A stretch of 64,000 nt of DNA, taken from assembly GCA_902536975.1 (NCBI GenBank), contig CACAZG010000002.1, positions 1 through 64,000 on the forward strand, written 5' to 3'. The position numbers were made by a program, and so were the translations under genes. The notes beneath the pieces were generated by a model, which was given only the letters and a program-made list of their open reading frames with translations, had not been told where the DNA came from and ran no database searches. This DNA is from an uncultured Pelagibacteraceae bacterium. GTDB taxonomy: Bacteria; Pseudomonadota; Alphaproteobacteria; Pelagibacterales; Pelagibacteraceae. This document shows positions 49,573-58,980 of the stretch, piece after piece (positions within the stretch are counted from its first letter, which is position 1; each line of letters opens with the position of its first letter).

Positions 49573-50121
49573 ATGAAGAACATATTAATATTTGGGTTTG
49601 CTATAATTATGATTTTTTTTAAGAGTACTTCACATGCTGAGTATGAAAAAATATTTTTTGACTTTAAAATAAAGAGTATTAGAGGCGATACAATTGATTT
49701 AAATGATTTTAAAGGTAAACCAGTTTTACTTGTAAATACTGCAAGTTACTGTGGTTTTACTAAACAATATGAAGACATGCAAGAACTATGGGAAAATTAT
49801 AGAGATAGAGGATTAATTGTTCTAGGAATTCCATCAAATTCTTTTAATCAAGAAAAAAGCAATAATAATGAGGTTAAAAATTTTTGTGAAGTCAATTTTA
49901 ATATTAATTTTCCACTAGCAGAAATCACAGAAGTTAAAGGTGAAAAAGCTCATGATATTTATAAATGGGCAAAAAAAAACTATGGCAAATCAGCTGTACC
50001 AAAATGGAATTTTTATAAAATACTAATTAATAAAGATGGAAAAATCGAGGACACTTTTGCGTCTTTAACAAGACCTACTTCAAAAAAAATAACCAAAAAG
50101 ATTGAAAAAATACTAAATTAA
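49573..50121 (+). CDS. Glutathione peroxidase family protein
   Basis: GKPVLLVNTASYCGFTKQYEDMQELW...VLGIPSNSFNQE...KWNFYKILINKDG. Confidence 0.94.
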   Translation: MKNILIFGFAIIMIFFKSTSHAEYEKIFFDFKIKSIRGDTIDLNDFKGKPVLLVNTASYCGFTKQYEDMQELWENYRDRGLIVLGIPSNSFNQEKSNNNEVKNFCEVNFNINFPLAEITEVKGEKAHDIYKWAKKNYGKSAVPKWNFYKILINKDGKIEDTFASLTRPTSKKITKKIEKILN

Positions 50122-50886
50122 AAAAGACAAACCGTCGTATGCAGGCATAATATTATTTGGTAAACTTTTATTAATTTTTTTGTAATCAATTTCGTTACTT
50201 AAATTGGTAAGAATTACCTTATTAGGTTTTATTTTATCGACTAATTTCAAAACATCCTCTAAATTAAAATGAGTTGGATGATATTTATACCTCAAGCAAT
50301 CAACAACTAAATATTTCAAATTTTTTAAATATTTTAAATCTTTACTTTTTATTTTATTTACATCTGGCACATAAGCACATTTGTTATTAATAATAAAACA
50401 TGTACTTTTAATTGACCCATGTTGGACTTTTAAAGATTTTATAATAATTTTTTTTTTAAAATCTTTAAAAATGTGTATTTTTTTTAGTACTTTAGAATCA
50501 AGTATTGATGGATAATTTTTGTAGTTCTTGAAACAATAATTAAAATTACTTTTAAGGTATTTTCTGGTTGGCAAATCTGCGTAAATAGGTATTTTTTTTT
50601 TATTTTTTAATGAGAATACTCTTAACTCATTAATACCGTGAGTTTGATCAGCATGATAATGTGTATAAAATACTTTATCAATATTTCTAATTTTATTTTC
50701 TAACAATTGTGATTTTAAATCAGGAGAGGTATCAATGAGTATATTTAAATTTTTAGAACTTATTACTGCCGAACATCTAGATCGAATGTTTTTTTTATTT
50801 TTTGGATCACAATTTCCATAATAACCATCAATACGGGGAATGCCTAAAGAACTACCACAGCCCAAAATAGTAAATCTTAAGCTCAT
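50113..50886 (-). CDS. MBL-fold metallo-hydrolase (PhnP-like)
   Basis: FTILGCGSSLGIPRI...VFYTHYHADQTHGINELR. Confidence 0.9.
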   Translation of the reverse strand: MSLRFTILGCGSSLGIPRIDGYYGNCDPKNKKNIRSRCSAVISSKNLNILIDTSPDLKSQLLENKIRNIDKVFYTHYHADQTHGINELRVFSLKNKKKIPIYADLPTRKYLKSNFNYCFKNYKNYPSILDSKVLKKIHIFKDFKKKIIIKSLKVQHGSIKSTCFIINNKCAYVPDVNKIKSKDLKYLKNLKYLVVDCLRYKYHPTHFNLEDVLKLVDKIKPNKVILTNLSNEIDYKKINKSLPNNIMPAYDGLSFLI

Positions 50887-51653
50887 ATGCTAAAGAAAAG
50901 TTTATTAAAATTGTCAGTAGTTATTTTATCGAGCTCATCCTCTTTAAGATTTTTTAATTCTGAAAGTTTTTTTAAAGTATAATGTACAAATGATGGTTCA
51001 TTTTTTTTACCTCTCATTGGTTCAGGAGCTAAAAAGGGACTATCTGTTTCTATCAGCAATCTTTCAGAAGGCAATTGTTTAAAAGTGTTTTGAAGTTCGG
51101 TGCTATTCTTAAATGTAATAATACCACTTGCGGAAAAATAAGTATTAAGTTCCAATAATTTTAAAGCAAAAGCAAGTGATCCAGTAAAACAATGCATAAG
51201 TATTTTTAGTTTCTTACTGTAATTTTTTAATATATCAAAAGTTTCAGTTTCTGCATTTCTCGAATGGACAATTAATGGAATATCAAGCTCCAACGCTGCA
51301 TTAATATGATTCTTGAAACTTTTTATCTGTTTTTCTTTATCACTATTATTGTAATAAAAATCTAAACCAGTCTCACCCACTCCAATAATTTTATTATTTG
51401 ATTTGATTTTTTCTGTTATTTCATCTTTGGATAGTTGGTCAGTGTTTGTTTCGTGTGGATGAATTCCAAATGTGCCAAATATCATTTCATCCTTACTTAC
51501 AATTTCTAGAATTTTGGGAAAACCATTCAATGTTGTAGAAATTGTAAGAACTTTACTAACACCTACATTTTTACATCTTAACAATACATCATTTATATCA
51601 TGGATTAATGGTTCATGGTCAAGATGACAATGTGAATCAATCATTTTTTTCAA
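50883..51653 (-). CDS. tatD: TatD family DNase
   Basis: MIDSHCHLDHEP...GIHPHETN...IGVGETGLDFYYN...LIETDSPFLAPEPMRGKKNEPS. Confidence 0.95.
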   Translation of the reverse strand: MKKMIDSHCHLDHEPLIHDINDVLLRCKNVGVSKVLTISTTLNGFPKILEIVSKDEMIFGTFGIHPHETNTDQLSKDEITEKIKSNNKIIGVGETGLDFYYNNSDKEKQIKSFKNHINAALELDIPLIVHSRNAETETFDILKNYSKKLKILMHCFTGSLAFALKLLELNTYFSASGIITFKNSTELQNTFKQLPSERLLIETDSPFLAPEPMRGKKNEPSFVHYTLKKLSELKNLKEDELDKITTDNFNKLFFSI

Positions 51654-53175
51654 TCTTTCTGAATAATATATCTAATTTGTTTAATTTAAGACCTCTACTT
51701 AAATAATTATTATCCTTAATTGTCTCAAAATGAATTTTATCTTCCTTTATATCAAATACCTCTAACACCTTTAGGGATGAACTTGGTATTATTGGATATA
51801 GTAATATAGTGACTTTTCTTATTAACTCCAATGCAACATAAATAATAGTATTCATTCTTAATTTGTCACTCTTTTTTTTCCAAGGTTCTTGATCATTAAA
51901 ATACTTATTTGCAGCAAATAACTGTTCAACTATAAAATTTATATATAAATTTACATCCTGATTATCAGAATATTTTAATAAATTTTCATAATGTTTTGAG
52001 TATTGATCTAAGATCAATTTGTCATCTTCTGTAAAGTTATCATAATCAGGAATTTCAAAATTAGAATTTTTATCACAGAACGCCAAAACCCTTTGGCACA
52101 AATTTCCATAATTGTTAGCCAAATCACTATTTATACATGACTCTAATTTTTCCTGTGAAATATTTCCATCGTTACCGAATGAAACTTCTTTAATTAAATA
52201 ATATCTTAAAGGATCTAAACCATAAGTATCTATAATTTCAAGCGGATCTAAAATATTACCTTTAGATTTTGACATTTTTTCATCACCTGAGAGTATCCAT
52301 CCGTGACCAAATACTCTTTTTGGTGGATTTATATCAGCAGCTAACAAAAAAGCTGGCCAGTAAATTGCATGGAATCTTAATATATCTTTCCCTATTAAAT
52401 GGAGATCTGCAGGCCAAAAGGATTTATATAAATTGTCACTCTCATTTGGATAATTTAAAGCACTTAGATAATTTGTTAAAGCATCCAACCAAACATAAAT
52501 AACATGATCTTTATTAGAAGGAACTTTTATTCCCCAATTGAAAGATTTTCTACTGACAGATAAATCTTTTAATCCTGATTTGACAAAACTAACAACTTCA
52601 TTTTTTCTTGTTTCAGGTAGTATAAAGTCTGGATTTTTATCATAAAATTCTATCAATTTATCTTGCCAATTAGATAATTTGAAAAAATATGACTCTTCTT
52701 CAACCCACTCGACTTTAGATCCTGAGGTGATTGCTTTTTTTGTTCCATCCAAATCTTGAATTTCACTATCAGTGTAAAACGCTTCATCTGAAACAGAATA
52801 CCAACCCGAGTACTTTGATAAGTAAATTTCACCTTTTTTTTCTAAAATATTCCAAAGATTTTCAACAGATTTAGTATGTCTAGTTTCTGTAGTTCTTATA
52901 AAATCGTTATTTGACAGGTTTAATGTTTCAGATAAATCTCTAAAAGTTTTACTAATTTCATCACAAAACAATAATGGATCCATTTTTTTTTCTTCAGCAG
53001 CACGTTGTATTTTTTGTCCATGCTCATCCGTGCCAGTTAAAAAATAAACATTAAAGCCCTGTATTCTTTTTAATCTTGCAAAAAAGTCAGCAATTATACT
53101 CGAATATGCGTGACCCATATGAGGTTTTGCAGATGGATAATATATTGGTGTTGTAATGTAGTAATTTTTATTCAC
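51637..53175 (-). CDS. metG: Methionyl-tRNA synthetase
   Basis: YYITTPIYYPSAKPHMGHAYSSIIADFFAR...KMSKSKGNILDP. Confidence 0.97.
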   Translation of the reverse strand: MNKNYYITTPIYYPSAKPHMGHAYSSIIADFFARLKRIQGFNVYFLTGTDEHGQKIQRAAEEKKMDPLLFCDEISKTFRDLSETLNLSNNDFIRTTETRHTKSVENLWNILEKKGEIYLSKYSGWYSVSDEAFYTDSEIQDLDGTKKAITSGSKVEWVEEESYFFKLSNWQDKLIEFYDKNPDFILPETRKNEVVSFVKSGLKDLSVSRKSFNWGIKVPSNKDHVIYVWLDALTNYLSALNYPNESDNLYKSFWPADLHLIGKDILRFHAIYWPAFLLAADINPPKRVFGHGWILSGDEKMSKSKGNILDPLEIIDTYGLDPLRYYLIKEVSFGNDGNISQEKLESCINSDLANNYGNLCQRVLAFCDKNSNFEIPDYDNFTEDDKLILDQYSKHYENLLKYSDNQDVNLYINFIVEQLFAANKYFNDQEPWKKKSDKLRMNTIIYVALELIRKVTILLYPIIPSSSLKVLEVFDIKEDKIHFETIKDNNYLSRGLKLNKLDILFRKIEKND

Positions 53176-54088
53176 TTAATAATTTATCATTAAATTCTAG
53201 AAAAAATGATTCAAAATCTAAATTATATTTTTTAACAGAAGAAAGTTTTAAATAAAAATACTTTTTAATTTTGAATGAAATATTCTTAGAGTTATTTATA
53301 TTTTTGTAGAAAAAAAGTTCAATAAGCAAATTCAAATATTTTTTAATAAATTCATCAGATATATATAGTTTATTTTTGATAATATAGGACAATAAATTCT
53401 CGATAGTGCACTCTTTTATGGATAAATCGTTAATTTCTAGAAATTTTACCAATGATATTAAAAACGATGGCGAATTATAATTGTTTATAAAGTCCAAGTT
53501 TATATCTTTGTACTTATTACTATTAAAATAATAATTCACAATCGCGATTGCTTCTGAATTCATTAATCCCAATTTAAATTCTATACATCTTGATCTAATT
53601 GTTTCTAAAATCTTAAATTCAGAATTATTAATTAAAATATAATAAGTTATGTTATTAGGTTCCTCGATAGATTTTAGTAGAGCATTTGCAGAATTAGTGC
53701 CTAATAAGTTTATGTCCTCAATTATTATAAATTTCCTCTCGTTATTGAAAGAGGTTTTATTGGTAAACTGAATCATTTCTCTAATTTGGTCAATATCAAT
53801 TATTTTTTTATCCTTTTTTTTTTGAATTTTATAAATATTAGGGTGAGAATTAGTGGAAATAAGTAAAGATAAGTTATTATTTATATTATACTCATTATTC
53901 TTTAAATCATAAAATTGCTCATTGTTTTTAGAATAAAGGTAATTTAAAAGATGATTTACTAAAAGTTTTTTTCCTATACCTTGAGGACCATTTAATAAAA
54001 TCTTATTTGGAAATTTTTCTATTTGGTCTAAATAAATTAAATTGCTAAATAGAGTTTTGTGTCCAAAAAGTTTACTTGTTTCACTCAT
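53168..54088 (-). CDS. holB: DNA polymerase III delta' subunit
   Basis: KILLNGPQGIGKKLLVNHLL...NSANALLKSIEEPNNITYYILI. Confidence 0.88.
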   Translation of the reverse strand: MSETSKLFGHKTLFSNLIYLDQIEKFPNKILLNGPQGIGKKLLVNHLLNYLYSKNNEQFYDLKNNEYNINNNLSLLISTNSHPNIYKIQKKKDKKIIDIDQIREMIQFTNKTSFNNERKFIIIEDINLLGTNSANALLKSIEEPNNITYYILINNSEFKILETIRSRCIEFKLGLMNSEAIAIVNYYFNSNKYKDINLDFINNYNSPSFLISLVKFLEINDLSIKECTIENLLSYIIKNKLYISDEFIKKYLNLLIELFFYKNINNSKNISFKIKKYFYLKLSSVKKYNLDFESFFLEFNDKLLSE

Positions 54089-54709
54089 TTATTTTAAAAT
54101 TTTTTTTATTTTGTTAATTAATTTATTTTCAATAACTTTTAAACTATATTTGTTGCTATCTAGAATTAAGTATTTAGATCTATTTTTAAGCGCAATTTTT
54201 AAAAATCCTTTTTGAACTTTATTATAAAAATTATATTTAAAATTATCGTATTTATTGTTATTTTTTCTTGATTTAAGCCTTTTTAGCATATTTTTTTTAT
54301 TTACAACGCTTAAGAAGGTAAAATTTGGTTTAAAATTACCCAATAAAAAATTGTTCATTATTAAAATTAAATTTTTATCTAATCCCATGCCATAATGTTG
54401 ATATGCTAATGTCGAGTCTATAAACCTATCAATCAATATAACTTTTTTTTTATAATTCTCTTTTAAAATTTTATCAAAATTCTCTGATCTAGATGCCATA
54501 AGCAAAAATAAGTCAGTTTTATTATTTAATTTTGATTTTTTATTTAACATTAATAGTCTTAATTTTTCAGAAAAATTAGTTCCACCAGGCTCTCTAAAAC
54601 TGATGTATTTTATGTTATTTTTTTTAAAATATTTAATAACTTTTCTTAGATTAGTTGATTTTCCAGAAGTCTCTATACCTTCAAAAACTATTACAGGGTT
54701 ATTAGACAT
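54089..54709 (-). CDS. tmk: Thymidylate kinase
   Basis: PVIVFEGIETSGKSTNLRKV...REPGGTNFSEKLR...DRFIDSTLAYQHYG. Confidence 0.94.
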   Translation of the reverse strand: MSNNPVIVFEGIETSGKSTNLRKVIKYFKKNNIKYISFREPGGTNFSEKLRLLMLNKKSKLNNKTDLFLLMASRSENFDKILKENYKKKVILIDRFIDSTLAYQHYGMGLDKNLILIMNNFLLGNFKPNFTFLSVVNKKNMLKRLKSRKNNNKYDNFKYNFYNKVQKGFLKIALKNRSKYLILDSNKYSLKVIENKLINKIKKILK

Positions 54710-55856
54710 CGCCCCAGATTAGGAAATTTATTGAAGAAATAAATCTAGCAAATATATTTTGTCTTTTTACATTTTCAAAAGCTAATAAATCATATTCTCC
54801 AATTTGTTCATCTTTATAAGTAATTTTAACTTTACCAATTTTGTCATTTTTTAATATTGGAGCTTTTAATGGCCCTTGATAATCAATCGAAACTTTTAGA
54901 TATTTTTTTTTTGCTTTTGGAATAGTTTTATAAACGTCTTCATTAATAAAAGATTTAACTGTTTTTTGAGTTCCTTGCCAAACTTCAAGCTCGTCAAATA
55001 TTTCGTCTTTCTTAGCAATATTAATCGTATCAAAATTAGTTATTCCATATGTTAATAATTTTAATGACTCTTTTGATCTTGAATTTTTTGATTTAAAACC
55101 ACTTCCTACTGCAATTATTCTTCTCTCATTTCTTTTAATTGTCGAGGCCAATGAATACTTTTCATATGCAAGATATCCTGTTTTTATTCCGTCAACACCA
55201 ATATTTTTATAAAGTAAAGGATTACGGTTACCTTGTTTTATTGGATCTCCACCAGTTCTGTCCCATGTAAATTCAGTTTCCTTATAATATTCATAGTAGT
55301 TTGGATAATTTTTTATTAAGTAATTGGACATAATTAATATATCTCTAACTGTTGATAAATTGTCTGGAGCATTTATTCCTGATGAGTTTGAAAAATTAGT
55401 ATTTTCCATACCAATTTCTCTTGCTTTTTCAGTCATCATAATAGCAAATTCTTCTTCTGTCCCTGCAATGCCCTCTGCGAGTGCAATACAAGCATCATTT
55501 CCTGATGAAACAATTATACCTCTTAGTAAATTTTCAACAGTTATTTCATCTCCAACCATAATAAACATTGATGAATATCCTGCTTGAGATAATCTCCAAG
55601 CATTTTCTGATACTAAAAATTTATCATCTAAAGATAATTCACCACTTTTGAGCAAATCAAAGGCTATAATTGAAGTCATGATTTTTGTCATAGAAGCAGG
55701 AAAAATTTGCCTATCTGCATCTTTTTCGAACAATATTTTTCCTGATAAGTAATCTTGTACAATTGCAGTTCTAGCATTTACATCAAAGTTTGCTAAAACT
55801 GGTTTGGTCAAATATGATAGAGATATTAAAAGACATAATAAATTTTTTATTTTCAT
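54702..55856 (-). CDS. D-alanyl-D-alanine carboxypeptidase (penicillin-binding protein)
   Basis: FPASMTKIMTSIIAFD (SxxK), SGNDACIALAE (SxN), DGIKTGY (KTG). Confidence 0.94.
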   Translation of the reverse strand: MKIKNLLCLLISLSYLTKPVLANFDVNARTAIVQDYLSGKILFEKDADRQIFPASMTKIMTSIIAFDLLKSGELSLDDKFLVSENAWRLSQAGYSSMFIMVGDEITVENLLRGIIVSSGNDACIALAEGIAGTEEEFAIMMTEKAREIGMENTNFSNSSGINAPDNLSTVRDILIMSNYLIKNYPNYYEYYKETEFTWDRTGGDPIKQGNRNPLLYKNIGVDGIKTGYLAYEKYSLASTIKRNERRIIAVGSGFKSKNSRSKESLKLLTYGITNFDTINIAKKDEIFDELEVWQGTQKTVKSFINEDVYKTIPKAKKKYLKVSIDYQGPLKAPILKNDKIGKVKITYKDEQIGEYDLLAFENVKRQNIFARFISSINFLIWGDV

Positions 55857-56677
55857 AGCTTAATTATTTCAATACTATCAAAATTAAGGTTTTCGATATT
55901 ATGAAATCCTTTCTTTAATTTTTCAAAATCTTTATATGGTCCTTTATAAACTCTAAAATTATTTTGTGACAACTTTTTGATTAAAATATTTTTAATTTTA
56001 TACTCCTCAAATAACCTATTTTTTAACATAATAGCAGAATCTTCAAAATAAAAATCTGCAAATTTAATTATGTAATTGAAATTTGTTACAAAATTTTCAA
56101 TTTTAGATTCTTTTTTTTCAGTTTCCAAACTTATACTCTGAACCATTATATCGTCGACTGGAGCTTTATTGGCTACTTCTTTTTCTTCATCAAATGTTTT
56201 TACATCATTTGCAACATACAATTTATTAGAATTGATAGTTTCAATGTGCACATAAGGTTCGCTAGAATTTATTGATAATTCACTTGCAATTCTATTTGTA
56301 ATTACTGAATTATAATAAATAGGTAAAGTAGTTTTGTTTTTGACAACAGTTAATAAGGACTTTCCATTAATTATATTTGTTATTCTAACCGGGGTTCCAT
56401 TAGGTAAATTAGGACTTAATATATTAATTGATGTATCATCTAATTTATAGGCTAATGAATTACTTGAATCTTCACTATATATTAAAGCAAAACCTTTGTT
56501 AGAATAAACAATATTAACTAATTCTTCTTTTTCAATTTTTTTTATTTCTTTAATTTCTTTTTTTTGAACTATAGATTTTGTCTCTTCAGGCTTGTTCTTA
56601 ATATTAATATTTGAAGAATGATGTTCACAAGCAAATAAAGATATAAATATAAGATATAAAATATATTTAAATTGCAT
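55853..56677 (-). CDS. Rare lipoprotein A-like protein with C-terminal SPOR-like domain
   Basis: Lipobox LFAC; LPNGTPVRITNIINGKSLLTVVKNKT (RlpA-like); C-terminal NFRVYKGPYKDFEKLKKGF (SPOR-like). Confidence 0.72.
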   Translation of the reverse strand: MQFKYILYLIFISLFACEHHSSNINIKNKPEETKSIVQKKEIKEIKKIEKEELVNIVYSNKGFALIYSEDSSNSLAYKLDDTSINILSPNLPNGTPVRITNIINGKSLLTVVKNKTTLPIYYNSVITNRIASELSINSSEPYVHIETINSNKLYVANDVKTFDEEKEVANKAPVDDIMVQSISLETEKKESKIENFVTNFNYIIKFADFYFEDSAIMLKNRLFEEYKIKNILIKKLSQNNFRVYKGPYKDFEKLKKGFHNIENLNFDSIEIIKL

Positions 56678-57665
56678 TTTTAAACTTACTTTTCAATGTA
56701 CAAACAGCTAATGCAAATCTTAAGGATCTATTCCATTTTAAAATTAATTCGTAATTATCAAAAACTACATAAGCTGGGGTTAATTTTTTTGCATCTGGAA
56801 TAATATCATAATCAGGAGTTACTAGTGCTGCATTTAAATTATCAAGATCATTAAGTATTTCGTTATTTTTAATATACCTTTTTAAATAGGATATTTTATT
56901 TTTATGTTTAATTTTTTTTGCAGATGTATTTAAATATTTGTGGGGTGTTTCATTTATAAGCTCAACTTTGTAAAAACATGGTGTATTATTATTCCACCCT
57001 ATTTTATTTAAGTAATTAGCAGCAGATGCAAATGAATCTTCAATATTTTTTAAGTTTATAGTTTTATCTTTATTATAATCAATGGCATAATTTTTAATAG
57101 TGGAAGGCATAAATTGGAAATTGCCAAATGCTCCTGCCCACGATCCTAAATAATTATTTGGATTTATAATTTCATTATCAAACAGTATTAAAAGAGTTAT
57201 GAGCTCTGAGGTAAAAAATTCGCTTCTTCTTTGGTCATAACTTAGAGTTGCCAGAGATGAAACAATATCCATTTTTCCTAAATAGTTGCCAAAATTTGTC
57301 TCAATACCCATAAGAGACAAAAGCAGGTTCTTATCAACAGAAAATTCTTTAGTAATTTTATCAATTATTTTTTTATTTTTGCTGTAGATTTTTATTCCAG
57401 TTTTTACTCTTTTAATGTTAGCTCTTTTAGACACGTATGTTTTAGTATCCTCATAAAATTCTGGCTGGTATCTGTCAAATTTAATAACATCTTTTAAAAA
57501 AATAGATTTACCAACAGTATTTTCAATTGTTTTTAAACTTACACCCCTCTCTAAAGCAATTGATTGAAATTTTTTCTTCCACGCTTCAAATTCAGCATCA
57601 GAAGCATAAGCTTTAAAATTTATAATAATACAAAGAAAAAAAATATAAATTTTAATTTTTTTCAT
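56667..57665 (-). CDS. mltB: Lytic murein transglycosylase (MltB family)
   Basis: LLSLMGIETNFGNYLGKMDIVSSLATLSYDQRR...SWAGAFGNFQFMPSTI...YNKDKTINLKNIEDSFASAANYL. Confidence 0.92.
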   Translation of the reverse strand: MKKIKIYIFFLCIIINFKAYASDAEFEAWKKKFQSIALERGVSLKTIENTVGKSIFLKDVIKFDRYQPEFYEDTKTYVSKRANIKRVKTGIKIYSKNKKIIDKITKEFSVDKNLLLSLMGIETNFGNYLGKMDIVSSLATLSYDQRRSEFFTSELITLLILFDNEIINPNNYLGSWAGAFGNFQFMPSTIKNYAIDYNKDKTINLKNIEDSFASAANYLNKIGWNNNTPCFYKVELINETPHKYLNTSAKKIKHKNKISYLKRYIKNNEILNDLDNLNAALVTPDYDIIPDAKKLTPAYVVFDNYELILKWNRSLRFALAVCTLKSKFKNAI

Positions 57666-58533
57666 AAATATCTTTCAAATATATAAATACAGCAATCCAT
57701 ATTAAAATAAAACTAACTAACTGATTTATATTAAACTGCTCATTATAAATAAAAAAACCAAGTAAAAATTGAAAAGTTGGAGTGATATAAAAGATCATTC
57801 CAGCAGGTCCTAGTCCCGCTAGCTCAACGCCACGCACATATAAAAAGAGTGGAATCACAGTCATTGGCCCTGCCAACATAAGCAACAGCATTATTGAAGG
57901 TTCTGATAAGCTAAAGTCATTATAATTATTTATAGTTATAAAATAGAATGCCACTAAAACGAATGGGAGTATATAGAGGCTTTCTATAAAAAGCCCCACA
58001 TCTGTTTCAACATTAATTTTTTTTCTTAATAAATTGTAAAAACTCCAACTCAATGCAACAATTAATCCTACCCATGGAATTGAATTAAAATCTAATATCA
58101 GTAAATAACTAACTGAAGTAATTACTAAAAGTATTGAAATCTTTCCTTTTTTTGTGATCGGTTCTTTAAAAAAAAAATTACCTAAAAAAACACTTATGAT
58201 TGGCATTATAAAATAGCCAAAACTGGCATCTATTATTTTATCTACACTAACAGCATAAATCCAAACACCCCAATTAACAAAAATTAAAAAACCAGAGATA
58301 AAAAGAATAAATAATTTTTTTTTATCTATAAGAATTTTTTTAAAAATACTCCACTTAGAAAATAAAAAAGTAGTAATTAATAATATAAATGCTGTCCAAA
58401 CACTTCTATGAATTAATACTTCCACATGTCCTGCAAAAGAAATATATTTGAAATATATAACACCAAAAAAACCCCACCAAAAAGAACCAAATGATGTAAG
58501 CAGAACTCCTTTATTAAATTTTTTTTTGTTCAT
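57652..58533 (-). CDS. rarD: RarD-like EamA family permease
   Basis: GVLLTSFGSFWWGFFGVIYFKYISFAGHVEVLIHRSVWTAFILL...NWGVWIYAV. Confidence 0.88.
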   Translation of the reverse strand: MNKKKFNKGVLLTSFGSFWWGFFGVIYFKYISFAGHVEVLIHRSVWTAFILLITTFLFSKWSIFKKILIDKKKLFILFISGFLIFVNWGVWIYAVSVDKIIDASFGYFIMPIISVFLGNFFFKEPITKKGKISILLVITSVSYLLILDFNSIPWVGLIVALSWSFYNLLRKKINVETDVGLFIESLYILPFVLVAFYFITINNYNDFSLSEPSIMLLLMLAGPMTVIPLFLYVRGVELAGLGPAGMIFYITPTFQFLLGFFIYNEQFNINQLVSFILIWIAVFIYLKDIYEKN

Positions 58534-58617
58534 TTTTAATTAATTGAATAGTTTAAGTAACTACTTAAGTCATTTTATTCTTGAAATATATATTAATAAT
58601 AATAAAACCTTGCTCAC

Positions 58618-58707
58618 GGAGAGATGGCTGAGCGGTTGAAAGCACCGGTCTTGAAAACCGGCAAAGGGGCAACTCTTTCCTGGGTTCGAATCCCAGTCTC
58701 TCCGCCA
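58618..58707 (+). tRNA. tRNA-Ser(TGA)
   Basis: GGAGAGATGGCTGAGCGGTTGAAAGCACCGGTCTTGAAAACCGG...GGGTTCGAATCCCAGTCTCTCCGCCA. Confidence 0.97.
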
Positions 58708-58708
58708 T

Positions 58709-58954
58709 CTATTTAAAATCAATTAATAGTTTTAAGATTTTTTTATTTTCAAAGCTTATTTCATTTTTTGAAATTTTAGAAATATCTTCGTCATTCATGT
58801 TAACCAATAAATCTAAATCTTTTAAATCATCTATTGATAATGTATCAATAACTGATTTAACAAAACTACTTACAAAAATATCCATTTCTTTTGTACCTCT
58901 ATATTGAGATCTATAAATAATTTTATTAATTAAATTTTGTTTATTTGAATTCAT
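58709..58954 (-). CDS. sdhE: Succinate dehydrogenase assembly factor 2 family (SdhE)
   Basis: LINKIIYRSQYRGTKEMDIFVSSFV matches the SdhE RGxxE motif; next to recG. Confidence 0.88.
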   Translation of the reverse strand: MNSNKQNLINKIIYRSQYRGTKEMDIFVSSFVKSVIDTLSIDDLKDLDLLVNMNDEDISKISKNEISFENKKILKLLIDFK

Positions 58955-58980
58955 TGCTTATAAACATATATATATATTTA